Program-made: the position numbers and the translations under genes | Notes under the pieces: generated by a model | Database searches by the model: none | Told to the model about the DNA's origin: nothing | The model's input: only the letters and a program-made list of their open reading frames with translations | Shown: piece by piece, positions 41,201-52,500 of the stretch | Layout of the letters: each line of letters begins with the position of its first letter | Position numbering within the stretch: the stretch's first letter is position 1 | Source: Endozoicomonas sp. 4G | GTDB taxonomy: Bacteria; Pseudomonadota; Gammaproteobacteria; Pseudomonadales; Endozoicomonadaceae | Direction: 5' to 3' | Length of the DNA stretch: 64,000 nt | NCBI RefSeq assembly: GCF_023822025.1 | Contig: NZ_CP082909.1 | Coordinates: 4,501,001 to 4,565,000, forward strand

Positions 41201-43785
41201 ATAGCGATAGAAAACTTTGGAAAGATGACAGTCCAGCTACAAAGGATCTTCAGGGAAAAGACAGGATTCGTGCACGTCTTACCTATAAAGTCGAAGAATC
41301 GGATCAGCGAGCCAGAGAAAAACAGACAGAATATCTTCTGGCTATAGAGCACGAGCTGAATATCGAGCCTCAAAACCCTGACGTTAATAAGCGTAAGGCA
41401 GCCATTGATAATGAGCTTGACCGACAAGTAGCCCGTCTGGGACCTAAACCCCGATTCGTTCTTGATCGTGAGGAGGCCCAAGCCAGGCAGGCATTAAAAG
41501 AAGCTGAAAGCTATCTGGAGTCGGATCTTGGCACTACTGAAAAAGACTTTGGCCTTACACCTGCTCCTTCTGACACTACTAAAGAACGGGTTATTGCCCT
41601 GATAAAAAAATGGCCGCAAATGCTCGCTCCTGGTCTTACCAACGGCGAGCCCGGGTACCCGTTAGAGAAATATACCCATTGGATGAAGAAGATTACAGCC
41701 AGGCTGGAGAACATTGATAGAATAAAGGATGACCTAGAGACTGTCGAAGAAGCCGTCAAAAAGGACGGTGGCTCCTTCCGGTACACGCCGAAACAAGTAC
41801 AAGTTCTGAACGAAATTCACACATTCACGCAGCACCCTCTCAAAGAACAAGCTCTGCAAGCCGCCATTGGCCTGATAAAAACAGCAAGAGAAAACGGTAA
41901 GGCAGCACCCGTCATTATCTATACCGATTTTGATGATGAATGGGCACCGGTTCACTTCCATGCGCGAATGGAAAACACACTGACGCTTGAACAGACCAGC
42001 CGGATTGTGGAAGTTTTCAGAAGCCTGAAGACGGTCCCCCCGGACCCCTCTGTGTTTGAAGAAGCTGATCCCCCCATCAAAACAGCCACACATCTGGCGG
42101 AAACAGCATTGCAGTACACAAATGACGGGCCAGAAGAATACGACAAAAAAATTCTCGACATGGGCTCAGCCTTCCTCGAGCATCAACCGAGGGACTTGAA
42201 AAGCTTCTCGGAATACTTCGAAACCCATTCTGCCACCGGTAACAAGATCATAACTCTGCTGCGTGAAGGTCTGATCAGCAAGGTCGAACTTGAGCACTAC
42301 ATAAAGGCAGTCAGAGGTAAAAACGGTTATCAGATAGTGGCTGAATTTGAATACTTCCTTCGCGATAAACACGGCATCAAAGTGCCTAAGTTCAAGGGTG
42401 CTCTCCGGGATCTGCCCGATAAAAGCGCTGAGGCATTCATGCAAAGTGCCTTTACGCCAGTGACCGTTACTGCAACCGGTCCGGCAGGCATGGAAGAATC
42501 GGTTGCTGGCATGAAAGAGTACGCAGCGGCGATCATCGCCAACTATGTTCTTGACGACATTGCCTTTGAAAATGGTCGCAAGACGGCCGCCTTCCTGACC
42601 CATCTTCAGGACACCCTGACACCTTATGCCAATGCTGCGGGAATCTCTGAGTCAGAATTTATCATGGCTATCCATAACACCTTGATGCAAGCCCATGTCG
42701 CAGCTTTTGGACGACAGTTGTTCGATTACTGGCTCAAACCTTCCGCCTCTCTGGTACAGGCCGTTACCTGGTACTACTCCAATTACAGACCCCTGCTGGC
42801 GACCCGTAATGCCCAGCAGGCTACCAACCAGGCTTTCGCGAACATGGCGCATCTCTATCTTCTGGATCTAACCAACCGGGGTGATTATCTGCACCGGATG
42901 TTGACACCTTTCCAGCATTGGCTGGAACACTATGGTGTTGATACTGACCGAACCGGGCAATATGCCTACCACAGAGCCGTTGAACAAATCGCTGAAGTGG
43001 GTGGGCTGGCCATGCCATTGGGCAAGGCCGCTTCCTCGGCGATTCTGCTGAAAACCGCTTCCGAACTGTTTACCAGACAATACAACGCTAACCCCCAGAT
43101 GTATCGCAGCATTTTCCGTCTGGTGCCAGAAATGCTGAATTCCATGGATTTCGGACAAGGAGTGCAAGTACCACTGCTGCACCGGGTGACACCACGAACA
43201 GTAAAAACCCTGGCCTCTGCCACGGCCGGTCTGGTGCTGGGCCCGGTAGTCACTGTCGGAGCATACGCCCACGGTCTTATATCCGGGTTTACCTACGCCC
43301 AAACTTTCGGCTTTGCCCTGACCTCAAGTCTCGCTTTCGACTTCTTTATGAACGACAACAAGCTGCTCACTCAATGGCTGGCTGGCCCCCTGGGCCGAAG
43401 TCTTGACAGGATTAACCGCTGGCGGGGCGTAGGTGAAACGGACGATGACTATGTGAAACGCACGGCGATTGCCAGTCCTCAAGGCTTCAATGAAACCGAT
43501 GAAGCCTATGCCAACCGTGTGAAAGCCAGCAACAAGATGTACGGCTGGACACGACACGAGAATTACCTGCAGTTCCGCGAACGCCGTGATCGCACCATGA
43601 AACTGTATGAGAAGGGCTGGGAGCAATACTTTAAAAACAATGTACCTAAATGGTCGTTCTCCCACGCAGAAAGTGTTCCTTACACCTACACTCTCGGGTT
43701 TCTCTACCAATCGCAACGGGGCGATGATCAAACAGTTCACAACAAGAACAATGCCCCCTCAATCAAGCTTTCTACTGAACTCTGA
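38270..43785 (+). pseudogene. Array paralogue A3, frameshifted by one base
   Basis: ATG at 38270 opens a frame that ends after 305 codons (38270-39187). The remaining 1,533 codons are open from 39184. The break is a GGGG run at about 39178-39181 where A4 has GGGGG; otherwise the first 1,660 bp of A3 and A4 look identical by eye. The stop and a GTG overlap as GTGA, so the second part might be reinitiated, but it would have no signal peptide. The centre and C-terminal domain resemble A1 (MLNSMDFGQGVQVPLLHRV), while the last 400 bp equal A2. It is either a fresh inactivation, a phase-variable run or a sequencing error. Length without the shift would be about 1,838 aa. Confidence 0.8.
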
Positions 43786-43794
43786 GGTGGTGGA

Positions 43795-46700
43795 ATGACA
43801 AACGCTCGCCCCAACGCATTAGGCCTTGCAGTGGCCATTGCCATCAGCGCTTCCTTCATCAGTACACAGGCACTGGCCGAGCGCAGGCTTCAGACAAAGT
43901 TTGCCGGTATTGGGAACAATAAACAAACGGAGCTTTTCCAGAGTGAGGCCGTAGTTAAGCCGACTCTGGATGATAACCAGCAGCCAATACCTAAATCCTT
44001 TACCACCACTTACCCTGAACGAGCTCCAGACAGCGCGCACTTTAGTTTTCCTACTTTCATAGACATTATGTCCACCAACGCTGCCGTTTCCATTGTTGAT
44101 CTGTTTGAAACAGACGAGAATGACGCTGCCCGGAAATACACCAAAATCCTGAAAGTGGGTGATGAGGGCGTCTTCAGGTTCAGCCATAACCTCGAACAAG
44201 AAGAACTGGTTATTGAAGTCAGGGCCGCAATGACCGATCAGGATGCGCTTGAAGCTTTGCGTGACGAAACCAGCATGGACATACTGGAACCCTTATCAGA
44301 AATTGCCAAACCCAGTGGTATATTCGACGAGGTGCTCAAACTTGCCAGAGACAGAGCAGGAAAACTCGGCGCAAGTGATGACTATATTGCCCTTGCCACC
44401 CTTGATGTAGACAAGATTGAAGTAAAGGGGCGTACCTTCATGCGTCTTATTTCAGGGGGCGACCAACCTCCTGAACTCAAGCAGCTGGGCCAATCGCTCT
44501 TTGTTAATGATGAGGCGCTGTTGACAGCAGCCACCTCTGCCTATTTTCAGGTTCATGTTCTGGAACGGGATATACAACAGCAGGCGCTTAATAAACTATT
44601 AGCGCACAGCAAACCGGTCGGGTATGTTGTGCACGTCGAAGATGACACGCAAATTTACCCTGTGCCCGAGGGCTATCCAAAGCTGGAGGTAACAGAAGCT
44701 CCGGGGGAGGTGATTGTTTTTCGTGGCCAGATACAGTATACGCCTGATGTCGCTTTTATAGAAAGCCTCCATGATCTCTGGCAAAAATCGCTGACTGTTA
44801 AACCGGCTAATACAGTAAAAACAAAGGTTGTAAGCTATGACACCCCAAGCTACCGGTGCGTCCTTCGGAGCAGGCAGATGGCACTGCTGGAGGAGTCAGC
44901 GGCCTATTACCAACAGCACAAAACTGAATTTAAATTCGATACACTGGCAAAGATTGTATACTATGAATATCTTTACCAAGCATTAACCAGTGCGACTCTG
45001 GATGGCGTCTATAAATTTGAATTCACAATAGGACACATCAGAGCAGCTGCGACTGTTATCACGCCCACCTGGTTACAGTTTCAACTCGAAAGACACTTCA
45101 GTTTCAACCCCGTAATAAAAAACCTTCTGACCAATCAACGCTTTGTTGAGACGCTAAGATCTGTCACCAACACTATTATCAGCGCAACCAGTGTCAATCA
45201 TTTTGGGGATCTTGAGGACGAAGGACAGTTTACCGCCAAAGTCATCAGCGACATGGCCGAACAGCTACCTGAAATGTACAAAAGGCTGGAAGATTTACAG
45301 ATAGAAGAAGCCAAACTCCTCCACATTAAAAATCAGTTGCCGCAAACAACGGCTACAGAGGCCGCCCAACAAATCGAAGATGAGCTTGCAACGCTTCGTG
45401 CCAGGCAGGAAATCCTGGAAAACCAGGAACAACAACTTCAGGAGGAGAGCAAAAGCATTCCGAGCCTGGAACAACAGTTCAGTAATGCCAGAAATGTTTA
45501 CAATTCTGAAAGAGCAACAAGGCTTGGCATAAATGACTGGGATGATACCCTGCCAGAAGAAGAGCAAGCCGCACGCATCAAAAAAACGTTAATTAAAAAC
45601 GTCAGAGCCGCTGTCATAACAGAAGAACCAGAGCCGCATCTGCAACAAGAAGAAGAATTAACCGATAAGGCCATCTGGAACAAACTGGCTAACCCTGAAG
45701 CCCGACTACATCATCTCGAGCATCTGCAAAAGCTGGAAAAACGCAAAAACTGGTTGCAGGAACTTGAGCAGCAAATCGATCGAACGCTAAGGCTGAGAGA
45801 AGACGTTCTTGGTCCTATACGGAAAACCATAGGAAATTACAACAACCAACTGGCCCATGTGCTTGATATTGACGACTGGAATGGGGTCGATTCTTCAGAT
45901 GAAGGACTCACACCCACCGAACTCATCGAAAAGAAAATTCATAAAATCAGCAGACCGGGCCAGCCTCCGAATGAGGCGGTAAATGAGGCTGTAAAAAACG
46001 TACTGGCCTCTATTGAAAGCAAGCACGATATTACTCCAGACAATGAAAACGATCTGGCTGCCCGATTTCAGTCCATTCAGCAGTGCCTGAAACAGCAAAT
46101 GGAACAAGAGACAGTTGTGATCGAGGAGGTCATCCGCGACAAAGTGGCTGAGTTTGAAAGTCAGCTCGAACTTTCGGATAACAATTATCACCTGGGATAC
46201 CGTCAATACGCCCTTAAACGGCACCTGAGGCAAGAGATAGCTCAGGTCAAGCAAGAATACCTTCAGCAACTGGACATCAGAACAGAAGCTGAAAAAATAG
46301 CGGCAACCAAAGCTCGCTTTGCAACCATTGCCACACACTTAAACCTTGATGGTTTTAATAGCGATGCAGATCTTGAGATTCAGCAACAACGCCTGCTTGA
46401 AACCATTAACACAGTGATTGCTCAAAAAGAAGGTCTGGATCAACAACTTAAGACAGTGAGTCATCAGCTCGACAGACAATATATAAAGGCAGCTGAACAG
46501 CGCTACGAGCTTGAAGAGCTGAAATCAGAACTGGAAGACATCAGGACGCCGGGGCACCCCAAAGCCATGACTGAAGTAGCGAGCAAACTTCGTGCCGTGA
46601 GAGCTTTTCTGATGGGAGATTGGTTTGATACAGAGGACGATGTGTACCTCCATCATCGAGCCATTTCTAGCTACTTGAGGATAAACATCAAAGAGTCAGA

Positions 46701-49524
46701 GGAAGGGGGTGACAAAGCTACAGGACTTGGCGAACGGGACCAGTGGGTCAGAAAACAAAAGACAGAGCGTCTCGAGGCTATAGAAGATGTGCTGAATATC
46801 AACCCTTATGAAAACCCTGCCGCTATAGAAAGAGGCAAAAGGTTCATAGCTCAGCTGGCCGGTGATCTGCAGATAGCACTTGAAGACGACGCCGACCTGC
46901 CTGAACAGTCCGATGCGCTAAGAAACAAAATTCAGGAACTTCGGAATGAAGTAGACAAAACCTATGAAGATGAACAGGCTAGGAGAGTCTGGAACCAACA
47001 AATGGCTCATCAACTCAACATTGAAGACTATAAAGACGATGCCACGATCAACGACCAGAATCGCCTGATTGAAGCAAAACTCCAACAACTGGATCAGGAC
47101 GTTTTCAAAGCATCTGATCCCAACATTAATGAGCGTGTTACAACCATTAATGATGAGCTTGACAGACAAGTGGCCCGTCTGGGGCCTAAACCCCGATTCG
47201 TGCTTGATCGTGAAGCGGCCATTGCCAGACAGGCAGTAAAGAGAGATGAATGCTGGCTGAAGTGGCTTCTTGGCGATGCTGAAAAAGACGTGGACCTTAA
47301 ATCTGCCCCTTCTGACACTCATGAACAACGGGTTACCGCCCTGAGAAACAAGTGGCTGCAACTGGGCGATGCGCAACTGACTGAGAAACAGGCCCGTTTG
47401 AAAGGCAAGATTGAAACCAGACTAACAGACCATGAGAAAATAAGGGAAGCCCTGCAGGTTGCCGAAGAAGCGATCAAAAAGGACGGAGGTTCCTTCCAGT
47501 ACACGCTGCAACAAGAAAAAGTCCTGAAAGACATTTACGCATTCACCCAGCACCCTCTCAAAAAACAAGCTCTGAAAGCCTCAATTGCCCTGAAACAAAC
47601 AGCAGCGAAAAGCGGTAAGTTAAAAGGACTATCCCTTGCCACTTTCGATTTTGACGATGACTTGGCACCGATTCACTTGCAGGCAGAAGTGGGACACAAA
47701 TTGACGTTTAAACAGGCCAGCGGGGCTGTGGAAGTTTTCAAGGGCCTGAAGACGACCTTCCCGGAAACCTCTACACATCCATCTTATCCTGGGAATATCA
47801 TCACAGAAGTCGAACATCTGGCGGACAGGGCATGGAGTTTCTTAAACCAAGGGCCACAAGAATACAACGAAGAAATTCTCCGAATGCGTTCGGATGGCCT
47901 TCACTTCGTCGAGCATCAACCAGAGGACTTGAAAAGCTTCTCGGAATACTTCGAAACCCGTTCTGCCACCGGTAACAAGATCATAACTCTGCTGCGTGAA
48001 GGTCTGATCAACAAGGTTGAACTTGAGCACTACATAAAGGCCGTCAAAGGTATAGACCGTTATCAGAAAATGGCTGAATTTGAACACTTCCTTGGTGATA
48101 AGCACGGCGTCAAGGTGGCTGAGTTCAAGGAGGCTATCCAGAAGCTGTCTGATGAAAGTGCAGAGGCATTCATGCAAAGCGCCTTTACGCCAGTGACGGT
48201 CACGACAACCGATCCGGCAGGCATGCAAGAATCGGTGGCTGGCCTGAAAGAGTACACGACGGCAATCATCGCCAACTATGTTCTTGACGACATTGCCTTT
48301 GACAACGGTCGCAGGACGGCAGCCTTCCTGAGCAATCTTCAGGACACCCTGACACCTTATGCCAATGTTGCGGGAATAACTGAGTCAGAATTTATCATGG
48401 CTATCCATGACACCTTGATGCAGGCCCATGTCGCTGCTTTTGCACGACAGTTGTTTGATTACTGGATCAAACCTTCCGCCTCTCTGGTACAGGCTGTCAC
48501 CTGGTACTACACCAGTTACAAGCCTCTGCTGGCGACCCGTACTGCCTGGCAGGCTACCTGGCAGTCCCTCGCCAACATGGAGTATTTCTATCTTCTGGAT
48601 CTGACCAACCGGGGCGATTATCTGCACCGGTTGTTCATACCTTTCCAGCACTGGTTCGAACACTATGGTGTTGATACTGACCGAACCGATCGGTATGCCG
48701 AACACAGCACAATTGAACAAATCGCTGAAGTGGGCGGGCTGGCCATGCCATTGGGTAGGGCTGCTTCCTCGGCGATTCTGCTGAAAACCGGCTCCGAACT
48801 GTTTACCAGACAATACAACGCCAACCCCCGGATGTATCGCAGCATTTCCCGTCTGGTGCCTGAAATGGTGCAATCCATGGGTTCCAGACAAGGGATTCAG
48901 GTACCAGTGCTGCACCGGGTGACACCACGAACAGTGAAAACGCTGGCCTCTGCCACGACCGGTCTGGTGCTGGGCCCGATTACCACTGTCGGAGCATACG
49001 CCCACGGTCTTATATCCGGGCTTACTTTCGCCCAAACCCTGGGATTTACCCTGACGTCGAGTCTCGCGTTCGACTTCTTTATGAACGACAACAAGCTGCT
49101 CACTCAATGGCTGGGTGGCCCCCTGGGCCGAAGTCTTGACAGGATTAACCGCTGGCGGGGCCTGGGCGAAACGAACCATGACTATGTGAAACGTACGGCT
49201 GTTGCCTCGCCTCAAGGCTTCAATGAAACCGATGAAGCCTATGCCGACCGTGTGAAAGCCAGCAACAAGATGTACGGCTGGACACGGCACGAAAATTACC
49301 TGCAGTTCCGTGAACGCCGTGATCGCACCATGAAACTGTATGAGAATGGCTGGGAGCAGTACTTTAAAAACAATGTCCCTAAATGGTCGTTCTCCCACGC
49401 AGAAAGTGTTCCTTACACCTACACTGTTGGGCTTTTTTACCAATCGCAACGGGGCGACGATAAAAAAGTTCACAGTCATAATAAGTACAATGTACCCCCA
49501 ATCAAGTCTTCTACCGAGCTTTGA
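43795..49524 (+). CDS. Array paralogue A4: giant secreted protein, 1,909 aa
   Basis: The longest member. Signal peptide MTNARPNALGLAVAIAISAS, cleavage ALA|E. It has an extra helical-repeat unit, RLGINDWDDTLPEEEQAARI, inserted at about residue 575, absent from A1-A3. Further units include HQLNIEDYKDDATINDQNR, DVLNINPYENPAAIERGKR and VDLKSAPSDTHEQR. The C-terminal domain starts SFSEYFETRSATGNKIITLL and has the same hydrophobic pair (TTGLVLGPITTVGAYAHGLI, then FTLTSSLAFDFFMND). The A3-A4 junction block is near-identical to the A2-A3 junction block over about 2.07 kb. It ends 9 bp before A5. Function unknown. Confidence 0.85.
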   Translation: MTNARPNALGLAVAIAISASFISTQALAERRLQTKFAGIGNNKQTELFQSEAVVKPTLDDNQQPIPKSFTTTYPERAPDSAHFSFPTFIDIMSTNAAVSIVDLFETDENDAARKYTKILKVGDEGVFRFSHNLEQEELVIEVRAAMTDQDALEALRDETSMDILEPLSEIAKPSGIFDEVLKLARDRAGKLGASDDYIALATLDVDKIEVKGRTFMRLISGGDQPPELKQLGQSLFVNDEALLTAATSAYFQVHVLERDIQQQALNKLLAHSKPVGYVVHVEDDTQIYPVPEGYPKLEVTEAPGEVIVFRGQIQYTPDVAFIESLHDLWQKSLTVKPANTVKTKVVSYDTPSYRCVLRSRQMALLEESAAYYQQHKTEFKFDTLAKIVYYEYLYQALTSATLDGVYKFEFTIGHIRAAATVITPTWLQFQLERHFSFNPVIKNLLTNQRFVETLRSVTNTIISATSVNHFGDLEDEGQFTAKVISDMAEQLPEMYKRLEDLQIEEAKLLHIKNQLPQTTATEAAQQIEDELATLRARQEILENQEQQLQEESKSIPSLEQQFSNARNVYNSERATRLGINDWDDTLPEEEQAARIKKTLIKNVRAAVITEEPEPHLQQEEELTDKAIWNKLANPEARLHHLEHLQKLEKRKNWLQELEQQIDRTLRLREDVLGPIRKTIGNYNNQLAHVLDIDDWNGVDSSDEGLTPTELIEKKIHKISRPGQPPNEAVNEAVKNVLASIESKHDITPDNENDLAARFQSIQQCLKQQMEQETVVIEEVIRDKVAEFESQLELSDNNYHLGYRQYALKRHLRQEIAQVKQEYLQQLDIRTEAEKIAATKARFATIATHLNLDGFNSDADLEIQQQRLLETINTVIAQKEGLDQQLKTVSHQLDRQYIKAAEQRYELEELKSELEDIRTPGHPKAMTEVASKLRAVRAFLMGDWFDTEDDVYLHHRAISSYLRINIKESEEGGDKATGLGERDQWVRKQKTERLEAIEDVLNINPYENPAAIERGKRFIAQLAGDLQIALEDDADLPEQSDALRNKIQELRNEVDKTYEDEQARRVWNQQMAHQLNIEDYKDDATINDQNRLIEAKLQQLDQDVFKASDPNINERVTTINDELDRQVARLGPKPRFVLDREAAIARQAVKRDECWLKWLLGDAEKDVDLKSAPSDTHEQRVTALRNKWLQLGDAQLTEKQARLKGKIETRLTDHEKIREALQVAEEAIKKDGGSFQYTLQQEKVLKDIYAFTQHPLKKQALKASIALKQTAAKSGKLKGLSLATFDFDDDLAPIHLQAEVGHKLTFKQASGAVEVFKGLKTTFPETSTHPSYPGNIITEVEHLADRAWSFLNQGPQEYNEEILRMRSDGLHFVEHQPEDLKSFSEYFETRSATGNKIITLLREGLINKVELEHYIKAVKGIDRYQKMAEFEHFLGDKHGVKVAEFKEAIQKLSDESAEAFMQSAFTPVTVTTTDPAGMQESVAGLKEYTTAIIANYVLDDIAFDNGRRTAAFLSNLQDTLTPYANVAGITESEFIMAIHDTLMQAHVAAFARQLFDYWIKPSASLVQAVTWYYTSYKPLLATRTAWQATWQSLANMEYFYLLDLTNRGDYLHRLFIPFQHWFEHYGVDTDRTDRYAEHSTIEQIAEVGGLAMPLGRAASSAILLKTGSELFTRQYNANPRMYRSISRLVPEMVQSMGSRQGIQVPVLHRVTPRTVKTLASATTGLVLGPITTVGAYAHGLISGLTFAQTLGFTLTSSLAFDFFMNDNKLLTQWLGGPLGRSLDRINRWRGLGETNHDYVKRTAVASPQGFNETDEAYADRVKASNKMYGWTRHENYLQFRERRDRTMKLYENGWEQYFKNNVPKWSFSHAESVPYTYTVGLFYQSQRGDDKKVHSHNKYNVPPIKSSTEL

Positions 49525-49533
49525 GGCAGTACA

Positions 49534-52500
49534 ATGAGAAACAATGCATTAAGCCTTGCAGTGGCTATTGCCATCGGCTCTTCCGTCATTGCTACTCCGG
49601 TACTGGCCGAGCGCAGGCTGCAAATAAGGCCTGTCAATGTTGGGGACAATGAACAGGTGGAGTTTATTCACAGTGAGGCCACGGTTCAGCCCACTTTAGA
49701 TGATGACCAACAGCCAATACCCAACTCCTTTACCACCACCTATAAGGCTCAAGATGTTCTGACCTGTGCCCCTCCTTCTACGGGCTTTACAGGCGTTCTT
49801 TATAATATTGATAGTGACGTTACCAGTGTTGATCTGTTTGAAACAGGCGAGAATAACGTTGCCCGGAAATACACTAAAGTCCTGAAGGTGGGCGATAAGA
49901 GCGTCTTCAGGTTCACCCATGACCTTGCAGAAAAGCAACTGGTCATTGAAGTCAGAGACGGAATGACCCATCGGGATTTAGTTAATTCTGTTCGTGCTCA
50001 ATGGACTGGCATACTGTCATTAGAACCATTAACGAAAATCGCCAGACCCGATCAGCTGTTCGGGCTGCTGGAAACTGTCGATAAAAGAGCAGGAAACCTC
50101 GGCACAAGTGATGACTATGTGGCTCTTGCCACCATTGAAGTAGACAAGGTTGAAGTGAATGACCGTACTTTTATGCGTCTTATCTCAGGGGGTGACCAGC
50201 CTCCTGAGCTGACGCACCTGGGTCAATCGCTCTTCGTCAACGATGAGGCACTTCTGGCAGCGGCCACCTCGGCCTATATCCAGGTTCATGTCCTGGGAGA
50301 AGATTTACAGCAGCAGGCTCTTAATGATCTGTTAGCGCACAGCAAACCCGTCGGCTACGTTGTACACGCCGAAGACGACACTTATCCTGTACCTGTGGGT
50401 TATCCAAAACTGGCAGTAGCGCAAGCGCCGGGGGAGGTGATTGTTTTCCATGGTCAGATGCAGAATCCCCATGATATCGCTTTTGTAGAAACCCTCCATA
50501 ACCTCTGGCAAGAAGCTGAAGGTATTAACCCCACCCCGACAGTAGTAGCACAGGTTAAAAAATATAAGATCAAAAGCTACCAGTACGTCATTCGAAGCAG
50601 ACAGATGGCAGTGCTGGAAGAGTTTGTTGCACGGCACAATGCTGGCGTTAACAAAGAGCAACCGGCGACGCTTGCAAACCAGGATAAACAGGCAGTGCGT
50701 GCGCTTGCCTATTACGAGTCTCTCCATCAGGCATTGGTCGGCATGATTCCAGATAGAATGTACGGAGCCCATGAATTTGAGTTGACACTGGAACGCATCA
50801 GAGAAGCTTCGTCGATCGTCACGCCAGCCTGGATGCATCATCAACTCGAAACGCAGTTCAGCTTTAAACCCGTACTTAGAAAGTTTATGGCTGATCAGCA
50901 TTTTGTTCAGAGTATTCTGAATCATGCACCCGTCGTCACCGAAACCGATGTTTTTTACACTAAGATAGTGACTGATCAGGAAACACGCCTACGTCAACAA
51001 TCCAAGACCATTGCAGACCTGCAAGAAGAAATTGATTACATCAAAACACCCGCCGACGAAGCCATGCCTAAAGTCCTTGAGAAACTGAATGCCGTGGCAA
51101 AAGCCCTGAAGATGGATGACCTCGTCGATAGCGAGCAGGATGTGTATTACCGTCGTAACGCCATCTCCATGAAAATTAAGACTTACAGCATAACGGTAGC
51201 CAGACTGGAGGCAGAGAAAGAGGCTCTGGCAATACTGGAAACAATAGAAGAGTCGCTCGGAATGGAAGTCGATAAAGATGATTACACAGCATCAAGGATT
51301 AACAGGGTTGTTAGAAAACTTAGAAGCGATGACCCCTCAGAATCGGTACTGGCTACGATAGAAAATGCCTTCTTGAAAGAAGAGCTCCCAATTATTAACA
51401 AAGAGAAAAGGAAAACAAAACTCAAAAGGCTCCCGGGGCGTGTTGACTTATTTATCAAAAACCCATCGTCGCTTGTCCCAAGACACGTGAAAAGGATGCT
51501 TGAAGCGGTAGAGAGCGAGCTGAACATCGACACCAGTGAAAACCCTTATGCCAGAAAAAAAGGTGTAGATCTGATTACCGAACTGTCTTCGTATCTGGAA
51601 GTAGACTTTAAAAAAGGTACCAGCCTCAATGACCAGAAGAATGTCCTGAGAGGCAAAATTCAGGCATTTAGGGAAAAAGTAAACGACCGCTGTGACAATT
51701 ATAAAGTCAACAAAGCGACAAACAATGAAATTGCTCGTCAACTTTGCATTGAGTATGACAGTGATGCCTCTGTAGAAGATCAGGTCGAACTTATTGAAAA
51801 TGAACTCAGGTACCTGGATGAAGACGTTGACTCTGCCGGTCAACCTGAAATACATCATCGTACCACAGTCATTGAAAGTAAGCTTGACAGGGAAATGGAC
51901 CGTCTGGGACCTAAACCCCCATACATTCTTGATCGTGAGCTGGCCACAGCCAGACGGGCAGAGAAAGAGGCTGAAGACAAGCAGGAGTCGCTTATCGACG
52001 CTGCTGAAAAAGCCCTGGGCCTTAAACCTGCCCCTTCTGACACTCATAAACAACGGGCTACTGCCCTGTCAAACAAGCAGCTGCAACAAACAATCGGTTC
52101 TTATTTTACTGACCCTAAGACCCGGCAACTGATGCTGGAATATCGCGATCTGCAAGAGGAGATTGCAAACGGGGAAACAAACATTGAGATAATGAGGGAA
52201 GCCCGGCAGGCTGCCGAAGAAGCCGTCGAAAAGGATGGTGGTTCCTTCCAGTACACGTCGGAACAAGAAGCAAACGGGGAAACAAACATTGAGATAATGA
52301 GGGAAGCCCGGCAGGCTGCCGAAGAAGCCGTCGAAAAGGACGGTGGTTCCTCCCAGTACACGTCGGAACAAGAAGCAAACGAGGAAACAAACATTGAGAT
52401 AATGAGGGAAGCCCGGCAGGCTGCTGAAGAAGCCGTCGAAAAGGACGGTGGTTCCTCCCAGTACACGCCGGAACAAGAAGCGGTTCTGAAAGATATACAC

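Noticed and set aside
48385..49479. Long minus-strand frame (364 codons) opposite A4, with similar frames opposite other array genes
   Set aside because: The frames recur at the same place in every paralogue because the plus-strand coding sequence is conserved; no ribosome-binding sites or recognisable domains.
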